DNA of 64,000 nucleotides from Streptomyces diastaticus subsp. diastaticus (lineage in GTDB: Bacteria > Actinomycetota > Actinomycetes > Streptomycetales > Streptomycetaceae), in assembly GCF_011170125.1 (NCBI RefSeq), contig NZ_BLLN01000002.1:1397501-1461500 (forward strand). The letters are read 5' to 3'. Position 1 is the first letter of the stretch; each line of letters opens with the position of its first letter. Below the pieces are notes generated by a model, which saw only the letters and a program-made list of their open reading frames with translations, was not told where the DNA came from and ran no database searches. Positions 39,991 to 48,603 of this stretch are shown here, in pieces. Made by a program: the position numbers and the translations under genes.

Positions 39991-41076
39991 TCAGCCCGCG
40001 ACCGTCCAGGTGTCGTTGCCCGTGAGCAGCGCGGACAGGTCGCCCTCGCCCTGCCGCTCGACGGCCTCGTCCAGCTGGTCGGACATGAGCGTGTCGTAGA
40101 CCGGCCGGTCGGCGCTGCGGAAGACACCGATGGGCGTGTGGTGCAGCGTGTCCGGGTCGGCCAGCCGGGAGAGGGCGAAGGCGGTCGTCGGCGAGGCGTT
40201 GTGCGCGTCGTGGACGAGGATGTCCGCCTCGTTCTGCGGCGTGACGTCGACCACCCGCAGGTCGCCGGTGGCCGCGTCGCGGACGACGCCCTTGGCGTGG
40301 TCCACGCCGAAGCGGATGGGCTTGCCGTGCTCCAGACGGATCACGGCCTCCTCCGCCTGCTGCTTGTCCTTGAGGACCTCGAAGGCGCCGTCGTTGAAGA
40401 TGTTGCAGTTCTGGTAGATCTCCACCAGCGCCGTGCCCGGGTGGTCGGCGGCGGCCCGGAGCACCTCGGTGAGGTGCTTGCGGTCGGAGTCCACCGTGCG
40501 GGCGACGAACGAGGCCTCGGCGCCGATCGCCAGCGACACCGGGTTGAACGGCGCGTCCAGCGAACCCATCGGCGAGGACTTGGTCAGCTTGCCGACCTCG
40601 GAGGTGGGCGAGTACTGGCCCTTGGTCAGCCCGTAGATCCGGTTGTTGAAGAGGAGGATCTTGAGGTTGACGTTGCGGCGCAGCGCGTGGATCAGGTGGT
40701 TGCCGCCGATCGAGAGCGCGTCGCCGTCACCGGTGACCACCCAGACGGACAGGTCGCGGCGCGAGGTGGCCAGACCGGTCGCGATGGCCGGGGCGCGGCC
40801 GTGGATGGAGTGCATCCCGTAGGTGTTCATGTAGTACGGGAAGCGCGAGGAGCAGCCGATGCCGGAGACGAAGACGATGTTCTCCTTCGCCAGCCCCAGC
40901 TCCGGCATGAAGCCCTGGACGGCGGCGAGGACCGCGTAGTCACCGCAGCCCGGGCACCAGCGGACCTCCTGGTCGGACTTGAAGTCCTTCATGGACTGCC
41001 TGGCCTCGCTCTTGGGCACCAGCGACAGCGACTGGAAGGAGCGAGGGGCGTCCGCGGCTGTGGTGGCGTCAGCCAT
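39991..41076 (-). CDS. korB: 2-oxoacid:ferredoxin oxidoreductase subunit beta (2-oxoglutarate type)
   Basis: A 361-residue thiamine-diphosphate subunit that oxidatively decarboxylates a 2-oxoacid, probably 2-oxoglutarate, and reduces ferredoxin. The TPP motif runs from GDGDALSIGG to LLFNN. Cys residues in WCPGCGDY, GIGCSSR and NCNIFND can bind the 4Fe-4S cluster. SIHGRAPAIATGL is also conserved. The ATG at 41076 overlaps the korA stop by 8 bp, so the pair is coupled. KorAB is an oxygen-tolerant alternative TCA step in actinobacteria and a source of low-potential electrons. Confidence 0.93.
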   Translation of the reverse strand: MADATTAADAPRSFQSLSLVPKSEARQSMKDFKSDQEVRWCPGCGDYAVLAAVQGFMPELGLAKENIVFVSGIGCSSRFPYYMNTYGMHSIHGRAPAIATGLATSRRDLSVWVVTGDGDALSIGGNHLIHALRRNVNLKILLFNNRIYGLTKGQYSPTSEVGKLTKSSPMGSLDAPFNPVSLAIGAEASFVARTVDSDRKHLTEVLRAAADHPGTALVEIYQNCNIFNDGAFEVLKDKQQAEEAVIRLEHGKPIRFGVDHAKGVVRDAATGDLRVVDVTPQNEADILVHDAHNASPTTAFALSRLADPDTLHHTPIGVFRSADRPVYDTLMSDQLDEAVERQGEGDLSALLTGNDTWTVAG

Positions 41077-43057
41077 CGAGGGCCTCCTTGAGCGCGGTGG
41101 CGAGCTGCTCGGCCTTGAAGGGCAGGCCGGTCACCTGGGTGAAGGACTGGGCGTCGACGAGGTACTTGGCGCGGATCAGCGAGGCGAGCTGGCCGAGGTT
41201 CATCTCCGGGACGACGACCTTGTCGTACCGCTTCAGGATCTCGCCGAGGTTCTTCGGGAACGGGTTGAGGTGGCGCAGGTGCGCCTGGGCGACGTACTCG
41301 CCGTCGGTCCGCATACGGCGCACGGCCGCCGTGATCGGGCCGTAGGTCGAACCCCAGCCGAGGACCAGCAGGCGGGCGCCGCCCGAGGGGTCGTCGACCT
41401 CGATGTCCGGGACGTCGATGCCGTCGATCTTGGCCTGGCGGGTGCGGACCATGAACTCGTGGTTGGCCGGGTCGTAGGAGATGTTGCCCGTGCCGTCCTG
41501 CTTCTCGATGCCGCCGATGCGGTGCTCCAGGCCGGCGGTGCCGGGCACGGCCCACGGGCGCGCCAGCGTCTCGGGGTCGCGCTTGTACGGCCAGAAGACC
41601 TCGGTGCCGTCGTCCTGGGTGTGGTTCGGGCCGGTCGCGAACGGGGTGCGCAGGTCGGGCAGGGTGTCGGTGTCCGGGACGCGCCACGGCTCGGAGCCGT
41701 TGGCCAGGTAGCCGTCGGAGAGCAGGAAGACCGGCGTGCGGTACTCCAGCGCGATCCGGGCCGCCTCGATCGCCGCGTCGAAGCAGTCGGCCGGGGTCTG
41801 CGGGGCGATGACCGGGACCGGCGCCTCGCCGTTGCGCCCGTACATCGCCTGGAGCAGGTCGGCCTGCTCGGTCTTGGTGGGCAGGCCCGTGGAGGGGCCG
41901 CCGCGCTGGATGTCGACGATGAGCAGCGGCAGCTCCAGGGAGACCGCCAGGCCGATCGTCTCCGACTTCAGCGCCACACCGGGGCCGGAGGTCGTCGTCA
42001 CCGCGAGCGACCCGCCGAAGGCGGCGCCCAGCGCGGCGCCGATCCCCGCGATCTCGTCCTCGGCCTGGAAGGTCCGCACGCCGAAGTTCTTGTGCTTCGA
42101 CAGTTCGTGCAGGATGTCCGAGGCCGGCGTGATCGGGTACGAGCCGAGGTAAAGCGGCAACTGGGCCTGTCGGCCGGCGGCGACGAGGCCGTAGGAGAGC
42201 GCCAGGTTCCCCGAGATGTTCCGGTAGGTGCCGGTGGGGAAGGCCGCCGCGGCGGGGGCGACCTCGTAGGAGACGGCGAAGTCCTCGGTGGTCTCGCCGA
42301 AGTTCCACCCCGCGCGGAACGCGGCGATGTTGGCCGCCATGATGTCCGGCTTCTTGGCGAACTTCGACTTCAGGAACTTCTCGGTGCCCTCGGTGGGGCG
42401 GTGGTACATCCACGACAGCAGCCCGAGCGCGAACATGTTCTTCGAGCGCCCGGCGTCCTTGCGGGAGAGGTCGAACTCCTTCAGCGCCTCGACCGTCAGC
42501 GTGGTCAGCGGCACCGGGTGGACGCTGTAGCCGTCCAGGGAGCCGTCCTCCAGCGGGGACTGGGCGTACCCCACCTTCTGCATCGCGCGCTTGGTGAACT
42601 CGTCGGTGTTGACGATGATCTCCGCGCCGCGCGGCACGTCGGCGATGTTGGCCTTCAGCGCCGCCGGGTTCATCGCGACCAGGACGTTCGGGGCGTCGCC
42701 CGGGGTGAGGATGTCGTGGTCGGCGAAGTGCAGCTGGAACGAGGAGACGCCCGGCAGGGTGCCTGCGGGGGCCCGGATCTCGGCCGGGAAGTTGGGCAGC
42801 GTGGAGAGGTCGTTGCCGAAGGAGGCCGTCTCGGAGGTGAAACGGTCACCGGTCAGCTGCATACCGTCGCCGGAGTCGCCCGCGAAGCGGATGATCACCC
42901 GGTCCAGCTTGCGGACCTCCTTGGCCTCGGTCTGCTGTCCGGCATCCGGTGACGGACCGGACGCGCCGTCCTGACCGGCGCCCGGCAGCGGCGGCCGCTG
43001 TTCGGCGACAACGGCGCCGTCGGCCTGCTCGGCTGTGCTACTGACCTGGCTGGTCAC
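41069..43057 (-). CDS. korA: 2-oxoacid:ferredoxin oxidoreductase subunit alpha (gamma-alpha fusion)
   Basis: A 662-residue partner of KorB. After about 50 low-complexity residues, the gamma domain (about 55-240, RVIIRFAGDSGDGMQLTGD) is fused to the alpha pyrimidine-binding domain, which begins near LYLGSYPITPASDILHEL and contains the conserved Glu in FQAEDEIAGIGAALG. A C-terminal transketolase-like domain follows. The GTG at 43057 is preceded by GAGGA; a short upstream extension is possible. A 7-bp inverted repeat about 90 bp upstream may be an operator. Confidence 0.92.
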   Translation of the reverse strand: MTSQVSSTAEQADGAVVAEQRPPLPGAGQDGASGPSPDAGQQTEAKEVRKLDRVIIRFAGDSGDGMQLTGDRFTSETASFGNDLSTLPNFPAEIRAPAGTLPGVSSFQLHFADHDILTPGDAPNVLVAMNPAALKANIADVPRGAEIIVNTDEFTKRAMQKVGYAQSPLEDGSLDGYSVHPVPLTTLTVEALKEFDLSRKDAGRSKNMFALGLLSWMYHRPTEGTEKFLKSKFAKKPDIMAANIAAFRAGWNFGETTEDFAVSYEVAPAAAAFPTGTYRNISGNLALSYGLVAAGRQAQLPLYLGSYPITPASDILHELSKHKNFGVRTFQAEDEIAGIGAALGAAFGGSLAVTTTSGPGVALKSETIGLAVSLELPLLIVDIQRGGPSTGLPTKTEQADLLQAMYGRNGEAPVPVIAPQTPADCFDAAIEAARIALEYRTPVFLLSDGYLANGSEPWRVPDTDTLPDLRTPFATGPNHTQDDGTEVFWPYKRDPETLARPWAVPGTAGLEHRIGGIEKQDGTGNISYDPANHEFMVRTRQAKIDGIDVPDIEVDDPSGGARLLVLGWGSTYGPITAAVRRMRTDGEYVAQAHLRHLNPFPKNLGEILKRYDKVVVPEMNLGQLASLIRAKYLVDAQSFTQVTGLPFKAEQLATALKEALDG

Positions 43058-43530
43058 GGAACTGGTCCTCCCGTCGGGGCAGTGTGGTCTCCCCGCCACG
43101 GGGCAGGGACAGCGGGGGAAGCGCCGGCCCGTCGGCTCTCCCGGGGACCACCCTACGTCGGTAAGGGTGGCCTTCCTCGGGTTGCTCGCATGATGGACGG
43201 GCAGGTGAGACGGCTTCCCGAGGCACTTTGTATGGATATGTAAGCATCCGCGCTTCCGTTCGCGCCTCCGCGCTCCGGCGCGCGACTCGTTCTTTCGTCC
43301 CAGGCGGGATCAGCCCCGGCGCCCGGCTGGGTCAGCCCCGGAGACTAGGCCGTCCGACTGCCCGACTGCCCGACTGCCCGACTGCCCGGCCGCTCCGGAC
43401 GGCCCCCGGCCCACCTCGCCGAGGCTGGGCCGTCCGCCACCGGGGAAGGCGCGGTGGAAGGCGCGGTGTGCCGGGCCTTCCCGGCGGCGGCCGGGCACAC
43501 GGCCGTGGTCAGGAACCGGACAGCCGGCGG
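43058..43530. promoter_or_regulatory. korA upstream region
   Basis: 473 bp between korA and the response regulator stop. CCACCCT (43148-43154) and AGGGTGG (43164-43170) form an inverted repeat about 90-115 bp before korA. An AT-rich patch at 43228-43243 may hold the korA promoter. Four perfect copies of the octamer GACTGCCC lie at 43356-43387. No gene is seen. Confidence 0.4.
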
Positions 43531-44205
43531 TCAGGAATTCAGGTACGTCAGCACCGCCAGGACTCGGCGGTGGTCGCCGTCGCTCGGGGAGAGGCCGAGC
43601 TTCTGGAAGATGTTGCTCACATGCTTCTCGACCGCGCCGTCGCTCACCACCAGCCGACGGGCGATCGCGGCGTTGGTCCGGCCCTCCGCCATCAGCTCCA
43701 GCACCTCCCGCTCCCTGGGGGTGAGGACCGCCAGCACGTCCTGCTTGCGGCTGCGGCCCAGCAGCTGGGCCACCACCTCCGGGTCGAGGGCCGTGCCGCC
43801 GCTCGCCACCCGCACCACCGCGTCCACGAACTCCCGGACCTCCGCCACGCGGTCCTTCAGCAGATAGCCGACCCCCCTGGTCTCACCTGCCAGCAGCTCC
43901 ACCGCGTACTGCTCCTCCACGTACTGCGAGAGGACCAGGACCCCCACCCGGGGGTGGGTCTGCCGCAGCAGCACCGCCGCCCGCACCCCCTCATCCGTAT
44001 GGGTGGGAGGCATCCGCACGTCGGCGACCACCACGTCCGGCAGGCTCCCCTCCGCCGCCAGCTCGTCGATGGTCTTCAGGAGGGCCTGCGCGTCCCCCAC
44101 CCCCGCGACGACCTCGTGCCCCCGGTCGGTGAGCAGCCGCGTCAGCCCCTCCCGCAGCAGCACCGAATCCTCCGCGATGACCACCTTCACCTTGTCCTCC
44201 ACCAC
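43531..44205 (-). CDS. NarL/LuxR-family response regulator
   Basis: A 224-residue regulator. The receiver domain has acidic-pocket residues VVIAEDS, the phospho-acceptor Asp in VVVADVRMPP, a Thr/Ser switch at VLVLSQY and the Lys in YLLKDRV. The C-terminal LuxR helix-turn-helix runs from LTPREREVLELMAEG to AVEKHVSNIFQKLGL. The GTG at 44205 is chosen because GGGAG lies upstream; GTG 44226 is an alternative. It presumably answers to the two kinases upstream on the same strand, but two strong hairpins separate it from them. Confidence 0.9.
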   Translation of the reverse strand: MVEDKVKVVIAEDSVLLREGLTRLLTDRGHEVVAGVGDAQALLKTIDELAAEGSLPDVVVADVRMPPTHTDEGVRAAVLLRQTHPRVGVLVLSQYVEEQYAVELLAGETRGVGYLLKDRVAEVREFVDAVVRVASGGTALDPEVVAQLLGRSRKQDVLAVLTPREREVLELMAEGRTNAAIARRLVVSDGAVEKHVSNIFQKLGLSPSDGDHRRVLAVLTYLNS

Positions 44206-44570
44206 ACCCGCTCCCTGCACACCCACGGCCTACGCCCCCCGGGTCGTCCTGGTCCTGCCGGACCGCCGCGGCCTCGTGCCCCGGCGAGGGGTACAGCATC
44301 CCAGGGATCGCCGAAACGCGTCGGCGGGCGGCCGGAACAGTGGATGGCGGGGCGGTTGTGGACAACTTCCTCGCTCGTGCGGGTGAACGGACCGGGCCCA
44401 GGCGTCGCAGAGTCCCGGCGCCGGGACGGGTCCGCTCGGCGAGGCCACGGCAGGCGGCCTCCGGCATCGGGGCGGCCCCCGTCCTCGCGGCCGAGCCGGC
44501 GCGTCGGCCGGGCGTCTGGCCGGCCGGCCAGACGCCACCGCTCCGCAGGCCCGCGCGGGGCCCTCCCGGT
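44206..44570 (-). promoter_or_regulatory. upstream region of the response regulator
   Basis: 365 bp with no gene. It contains the terminator hairpins of the upstream kinase and a perfect Streptomyces DnaA box (TTGTCCACA on the minus strand, 44357-44365). The regulator promoter must lie here, but I cannot assign hexamers. Confidence 0.35.
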
Positions 44571-44581
44571 TCAGGAGGGCC
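44511..44581 (-). terminator. double terminator after the second kinase gene
   Basis: The first hairpin (44559-44581) is an 8-bp stem whose loop holds the kinase stop codon. The second (44511-44536) is a 26-bp perfect palindrome, GGCGTCTGGCCGG and its complement. Together they should stop transcription before the response regulator gene. Confidence 0.75.
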
Positions 44582-45917
44582 GCCAGGGGATCTCCGCGGT
44601 GGCGGTGGTGCCGGACCCGGCCGGGGAGTCGACCACCAGGACGCCGTCGACCGCGTCCATCCGCCGCGCCAGGGCGGTCAGCCCCGTACCGGCCTGCGGG
44701 GCGGCGCCGCCCAGGCCGTCGTCCGAGACCTGGAGCATCAGCCGGTGGCCGGAGCGCCAGACGTCGACCCGCGCCGAGCGTGCCTGGCTGTGCCGGCTGA
44801 CGTTCTGGAGCAGTTCGGAGACGGCGAAGTACGCGATGCCCTCCACCGCCGGGGCGGGCCGCGCCGGCAGATCCACCTCGACCCGGACCGGCACCGGGCA
44901 GCGCGCGGCGAGCGCCGAGAGCGCCGGGTCCAGGCCCCGGTCGGTGAGGATCGCCGGGTGAATGCCCCGGGCGAGCCCCCGCAGCTCCTGGAGGACCGCC
45001 TTCACCTCGCCGTGCGCCGCCGCCACGAGGCGGGCCGCGCTCTGCGGGTCCTTCTCCAGCTCGGCCTTGGCCAGCCCCAGCTCGGCCTCCAGACCCTGGA
45101 GCCGGGCCTGCGCCCCGTCGCGGAGCTCACGCTCGATCCGCCGCAGGTCCGCCGCGGCGGTGTCGACCACGGCGCCCCGGTCCGACTCCAGCTCGACCAC
45201 GCGGTTCTCCAGCCGCGACGGCCCGAGCAGCTCCGCCACCATCAACCGGTCGACCGAGGCCAGCCCCCGGATCAGCCACGGCACGAGCAGTGTCAGCGCG
45301 AGCCCCACCACACTGGCCAGGGCGATCTCCGGCGGGCTGTCGAGGTAGACCTGCCGGTCGCCGTCGCCGTAGAGCTGGATTCCCGGGATGTCGGCGTACC
45401 GGGGGAAGACCCACTGCCACAGCGGGTACGTCAGCATCGCCCAGCCGTACGCCCAGACGGGGAGGACGAGGCAGAAGGCGAACACCGCCCACGGGAAGTG
45501 CAGGAGGGTGTAGAGCAACTGGCGCCAGGACTCCCCGCTCCTGAGCACCGAGGTCATCCACCCGAGCACGCCGGGCTTCCGTCTCCGCACCGGCTGCGGC
45601 TCCGCCACGCGCAGGCCCAGCAGCGCCCGCGCCCTCGCCCGCTCCAGCACCCCGACGCCCCGGCACCCGGCGAGCCCCAGGGCCAGTACCGGGACGCCGA
45701 TGAAGGTGACCAGCAGGCCCGTGCCGAGCGCCAGTGCCGTCACCGCGTAGACGAAGGTGGCGGTGGCGATCGGCAGGTTCAGCAGGAGGTGGGCGAAGTC
45801 TCCCCAGGTACGGGCCGCGAAGGGGGCCGCCAGCACCTGCGGGACCCGGCGCCGCCCGGACCCGGGCCGCACGGGGCTCCCCTGGTACTCGTGCTCGTGC
45901 CCGTGCTCGGTGGTCAT
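44571..45917 (-). CDS. sensor kinase-like protein lacking the phospho-acceptor histidine
   Basis: A 448-residue membrane protein, paralogue of the next kinase upstream. The N-terminal half is a four-helix putative sensor domain. The dimerisation helix reads RIERELRDGAQARL: the invariant His of the HisKA_3 family is Arg (codon CGC, one transition from CAC). The ATPase domain looks complete: N-box SELLQNVSRHS and G-box segments DDGLGGA and GTGLTALARR. It could still transphosphorylate a partner or act as a pseudokinase. ATG at 45917 has GAGGAAAGAGG upstream. Confidence 0.87.
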   Translation of the reverse strand: MTTEHGHEHEYQGSPVRPGSGRRRVPQVLAAPFAARTWGDFAHLLLNLPIATATFVYAVTALALGTGLLVTFIGVPVLALGLAGCRGVGVLERARARALLGLRVAEPQPVRRRKPGVLGWMTSVLRSGESWRQLLYTLLHFPWAVFAFCLVLPVWAYGWAMLTYPLWQWVFPRYADIPGIQLYGDGDRQVYLDSPPEIALASVVGLALTLLVPWLIRGLASVDRLMVAELLGPSRLENRVVELESDRGAVVDTAAADLRRIERELRDGAQARLQGLEAELGLAKAELEKDPQSAARLVAAAHGEVKAVLQELRGLARGIHPAILTDRGLDPALSALAARCPVPVRVEVDLPARPAPAVEGIAYFAVSELLQNVSRHSQARSARVDVWRSGHRLMLQVSDDGLGGAAPQAGTGLTALARRMDAVDGVLVVDSPAGSGTTATAEIPWRPS

Positions 45918-46155
45918 CCGTCCGCCTCTTTCCTCGACCCCGCACATCGCCCGGTCGTCCGGCCGCGCCGCCGTGAGCGGCGACTCCACCAGAGTCGCCG
46001 CTCACGCAGGCCGGGGCCATGGAGCGGGCGGGGGTCCTGGTACGGGGGTTTCCCCTACCGCCGGACAGGTGCGGACCGCAGGGCGCACCACGGGCGCGGC
46101 GGCCCGCCCGGAGTGAGGCCGGGCGGGCCGCCGTGTTCCGCGGGAGGTGCGACCG
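45918..46155 (-). promoter_or_regulatory. hairpin-rich spacer between the two kinase genes
   Basis: After the first kinase gene a 15-bp stem (46097-46111 with 46119-46133) forms a terminator. A second hairpin with a 13-bp perfect stem (45973-45985 with 45993-46005) lies about 55 nt before the second kinase ATG. Between them GGTACGGGGGTTTCCCCTACC is nearly symmetric and resembles the palindrome before nuoA2. The second kinase gene is therefore probably transcribed separately. Confidence 0.5.
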
Positions 46156-47361
46156 TCAGCCGCCTTCGGCGGCGGGACGGGCGCGCCAGGGCAGCTCGGC
46201 CGTGGCCACCGTCGGCCCGCCGGCGGGGGAGCCGACCGTGAAGACGCCGTCCACGGCGTCCAGCCGCTCGGCGAGCCCGGCCAGCCCACTGCCGCCGTCC
46301 AGCCGCGCGCCGCCGCGCCCGTCGTCCTCCACCCGCAGCAGAAGCCGGTCGCCGGAGCGCCATACGTCGACCGAGGCGGTGCGCGCCCGGCTGTGCTTGC
46401 TGATGTTCTGGAGGAGCTCGGAGACGGTGAAGTAGGCGATGCCCTCGATGGCGGCCGCCGGACGCTCGGGCAGCTCCACCGTGGCCCGCACCGGCACCGT
46501 GCACCGTGCGGCGAGGGAGGAGAGCGCGGCGCCCAGCCCCCGGTCGGTCAGCACCGCCGGATGGATGCCGCGGGCGAGGTCCCGCAGCTCCTGGAGGGCC
46601 AGCTTGACCTCGCCGTGCGCCTCGTCGACCATCGCGGCCACCGTCGCGTCGGCCGTCCCCTCGGCCAGCTTCTCCTTCGCCAGCCCCAGCCCCATGGCGA
46701 GGTTGACCAGCCGTGCCTGCGCCCCGTCGTGCAGGTCCCGCTCGATCCGCCGGAGGTCCGCCGCGGCCGTGTCGACGACCACGCCCCGGTCCGACTCCAG
46801 TTCGGCGATCCGCTTCTCCAACTCGTCGGAGGGGGAGAGCAGTCCGCGCACCATCGCCCGGTCGGCGTCGCTCAGCAGCCGGATGAGGAACGGCAGCACC
46901 GGCCACAGCACCAGCAGCCCGACCAGCGTCACCGAGAAGGTGAGGACGCCCCAGGGCAGCCGCACCAGCGAGAAGAGCATCGCCCGCCAGCCGACCGGGT
47001 CCGACAACGCCTGCCACAGCCCGGCCAGGAACCCGGCGCCACGCCGCCGCGGCAGCGGACTGGGCTCCTCCACCCGCACCCTCAGCAACGCCCGCGCGCG
47101 CCCCCGCTCGAACCGTCCGAGCAGCCGCGCCCCGCCGAGCGCCACCGCGAGCAGCGGCAGGCCGATCACCGTGACGGCCAGGCCGCCGCCGAGCGCGAGC
47201 GTGGTCACCGCGTAGACGAAACCGACGATGGTGCACGGCAGGTTGGCCAGGAGGTAGCTGACCTCCCGCCAGGTCTGCCCCTCCATGGCGAGGAGCCGGG
47301 GGCGGGGCGGTGTCGGCTCGCCGGAGGGGCCGGGGGCGCTCTCGATGGTCGGTGTGCTCAT
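46156..47361 (-). CDS. NarL-type sensor histidine kinase
   Basis: A 401-residue membrane kinase. Residues 1-190 form a putative four-helix sensor domain without a large extracellular part, suggesting it senses something in or near the membrane. The HisKA_3 motif is intact: RIERDLHDGAQARL carries the phospho-accepting His. The ATPase domain has SELLQNISKHS, EDDGRGGA and GSGLAGLAERL. It is divergent from nuoA2, 217 bp away, with a 12-bp perfect palindrome between them. Confidence 0.92.
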   Translation of the reverse strand: MSTPTIESAPGPSGEPTPPRPRLLAMEGQTWREVSYLLANLPCTIVGFVYAVTTLALGGGLAVTVIGLPLLAVALGGARLLGRFERGRARALLRVRVEEPSPLPRRRGAGFLAGLWQALSDPVGWRAMLFSLVRLPWGVLTFSVTLVGLLVLWPVLPFLIRLLSDADRAMVRGLLSPSDELEKRIAELESDRGVVVDTAAADLRRIERDLHDGAQARLVNLAMGLGLAKEKLAEGTADATVAAMVDEAHGEVKLALQELRDLARGIHPAVLTDRGLGAALSSLAARCTVPVRATVELPERPAAAIEGIAYFTVSELLQNISKHSRARTASVDVWRSGDRLLLRVEDDGRGGARLDGGSGLAGLAERLDAVDGVFTVGSPAGGPTVATAELPWRARPAAEGG

Positions 47362-47422
47362 GTCTGACAGGGTCCCCCGTCACGGGGGCGCCCCGCCATG
47401 AGGTGCGCCGGTCGCCGTGCCG

Positions 47423-47434
47423 GGGGTTAACCCC
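47423..47434. promoter_or_regulatory. 12-bp perfect palindrome between the kinase gene and nuoA2
   Basis: GGGGTTAACCCC lies in the divergent region, 62 bp before the kinase start and about 145 bp before nuoA2. It may bind the response regulator and so link the two-component system to the second nuo cluster. Confidence 0.45.
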
Positions 47435-47486
47435 ACCCTCCTCAGGTCCGTGGGCGTTCCGGGCCCGCCCGGGGCCGGACGGCTGC

Positions 47487-47514
47487 TTACGGCATCTTTA
47501 GCAGGCCCTAGACT
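47487..47514 (+). promoter_or_regulatory. putative nuoA2 promoter
   Basis: TAGACT at 47509-47514 is a good -10 hexamer; TTACGG at 47487-47492 is a weak -35 at 16-bp spacing. The transcript would start near 47521, about 58 nt before the ATG. Confidence 0.45.
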
Positions 47515-47578
47515 CCCGTGCGTACGGATCGTCGGACGCGAGGCGTCCCGGAACAGGGCGCGGGAGAGAGGTCGTCGC

Positions 47579-47962
47579 ATGACGGTGCTCGCCGGGGAGT
47601 ACTTCCGGTCGTACTCGGTCGTCGGCCTGCTCGCCGTTCTCGGTGTGCTGTTCGTCGCCGTGGCCTTCGGCGCGGGCCGGCTGCTGCGGCCGGCTGTCCC
47701 CACGCCGGAGAAGCTGCTCACCTACGAGTGCGGCGTCGACCCCGTCGGCGAGGGCTGGGCCCACACCCAGGTCCGCTACTACGTCTACGCCTTCCTGTAC
47801 GTGATCTTCGCCGTCGACTCGGTCTTCCTCTTCCCCTGGGCGACGGTCTTCGCCGAGACCGGGTACGGGGCGACGACGCTCGTGGAGATGTTCATCTTCC
47901 TGGGCTTTCTGACCATCGGCCTGCTCTACGCATGGAAGAAGGGCGTCCTCACATGGACGTGA
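47579..47962 (+). CDS. nuoA2: NADH-quinone oxidoreductase subunit A paralogue
   Basis: A 127-residue three-helix membrane subunit. The conserved loop YECGVDP and the segment [23 protein letters not shown] are clear. It is the first gene of the second, incomplete complex-I cluster. The ATG at 47579 is placed by homology and length; the frame is open further upstream. It overlaps nuoB2 by 10 nt. Confidence 0.93.
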   Translation: MTVLAGEYFRSYSVVGLLAVLGVLFVAVAFGAGRLLRPAVPTPEKLLTYECGVDPVGEGWAHTQVRYYVYAFLYVIFAVDSVFLFPWATVFAETGYGATTLVEMFIFLGFLTIGLLYAWKKGVLTWT

Positions 47963-48603
47963 CACCCCCCGCAACCGGCCAGGGCCAGGCCCCCGCGCCC
48001 GGCCCCGTGGCGCTGCCCGAGCCCCAGCGGCTCGGCGGGCTCGCCCGCCTGGCCCCCGCCCCGATGAAGGTGGTCCTCAACTGGGGCCGCCGCTACAGCC
48101 TGTGGGTCTTCAACTTCGGACTCGCCTGCTGCGCCATCGAGTTCATCGCCGCCTCGATGGCCCGCCACGACTTCATGCGCCTCGGCGTCATCCCCTTCGC
48201 GCCCGGGCCGCGCCAGGCCGACCTGATGGTCGTCTCCGGCACCGTCACCGACAAGATGGCCCCGGCCGTCAAGCGGCTCCACGAGCAGATGCCCGAACCG
48301 AAGTACGTCATCTCCTTCGGCGCCTGCTCCAACTGCGGCGGCCCCTACTGGGACTCGTACTCCGTCACCAAGGGCGTCGACCAGATCATCCCCGTCGACG
48401 TCTACGTGCCCGGCTGCCCGCCCCGGCCCGAGGCGCTGCTCCAGGGCATCATCAAGCTCCAGGAGAAGATCGCCCGGGAATCGCTCGGCGAGCGGTACGG
48501 GCACCGTGCCGAACGCCCCTCGACGGCCGCCCTGACCAGCGGCCTCGTGACCCCGCCGCCCGCACCGGGCACGGCGGCCGAGGCCGGAGGGGAGGGCCGG
48601 TGA
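47953..48603 (+). CDS. nuoB2: NADH-quinone oxidoreductase subunit B paralogue
   Basis: A 216-residue cluster-N2 subunit. All four ligands are kept: C59 and C60 (FGLACCAIE), C125 ([10 protein letters not shown]) and C155 (PGCPPRPE). It has a Pro-rich N-terminal extension of about 35 residues and a short Ala/Pro tail. An intact N2 site argues that the second complex really transfers electrons to quinone. The stop overlaps the nuoC2 GTG. Confidence 0.94.
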   Translation: MDVTPPATGQGQAPAPGPVALPEPQRLGGLARLAPAPMKVVLNWGRRYSLWVFNFGLACCAIEFIAASMARHDFMRLGVIPFAPGPRQADLMVVSGTVTDKMAPAVKRLHEQMPEPKYVISFGACSNCGGPYWDSYSVTKGVDQIIPVDVYVPGCPPRPEALLQGIIKLQEKIARESLGERYGHRAERPSTAALTSGLVTPPPAPGTAAEAGGEGR

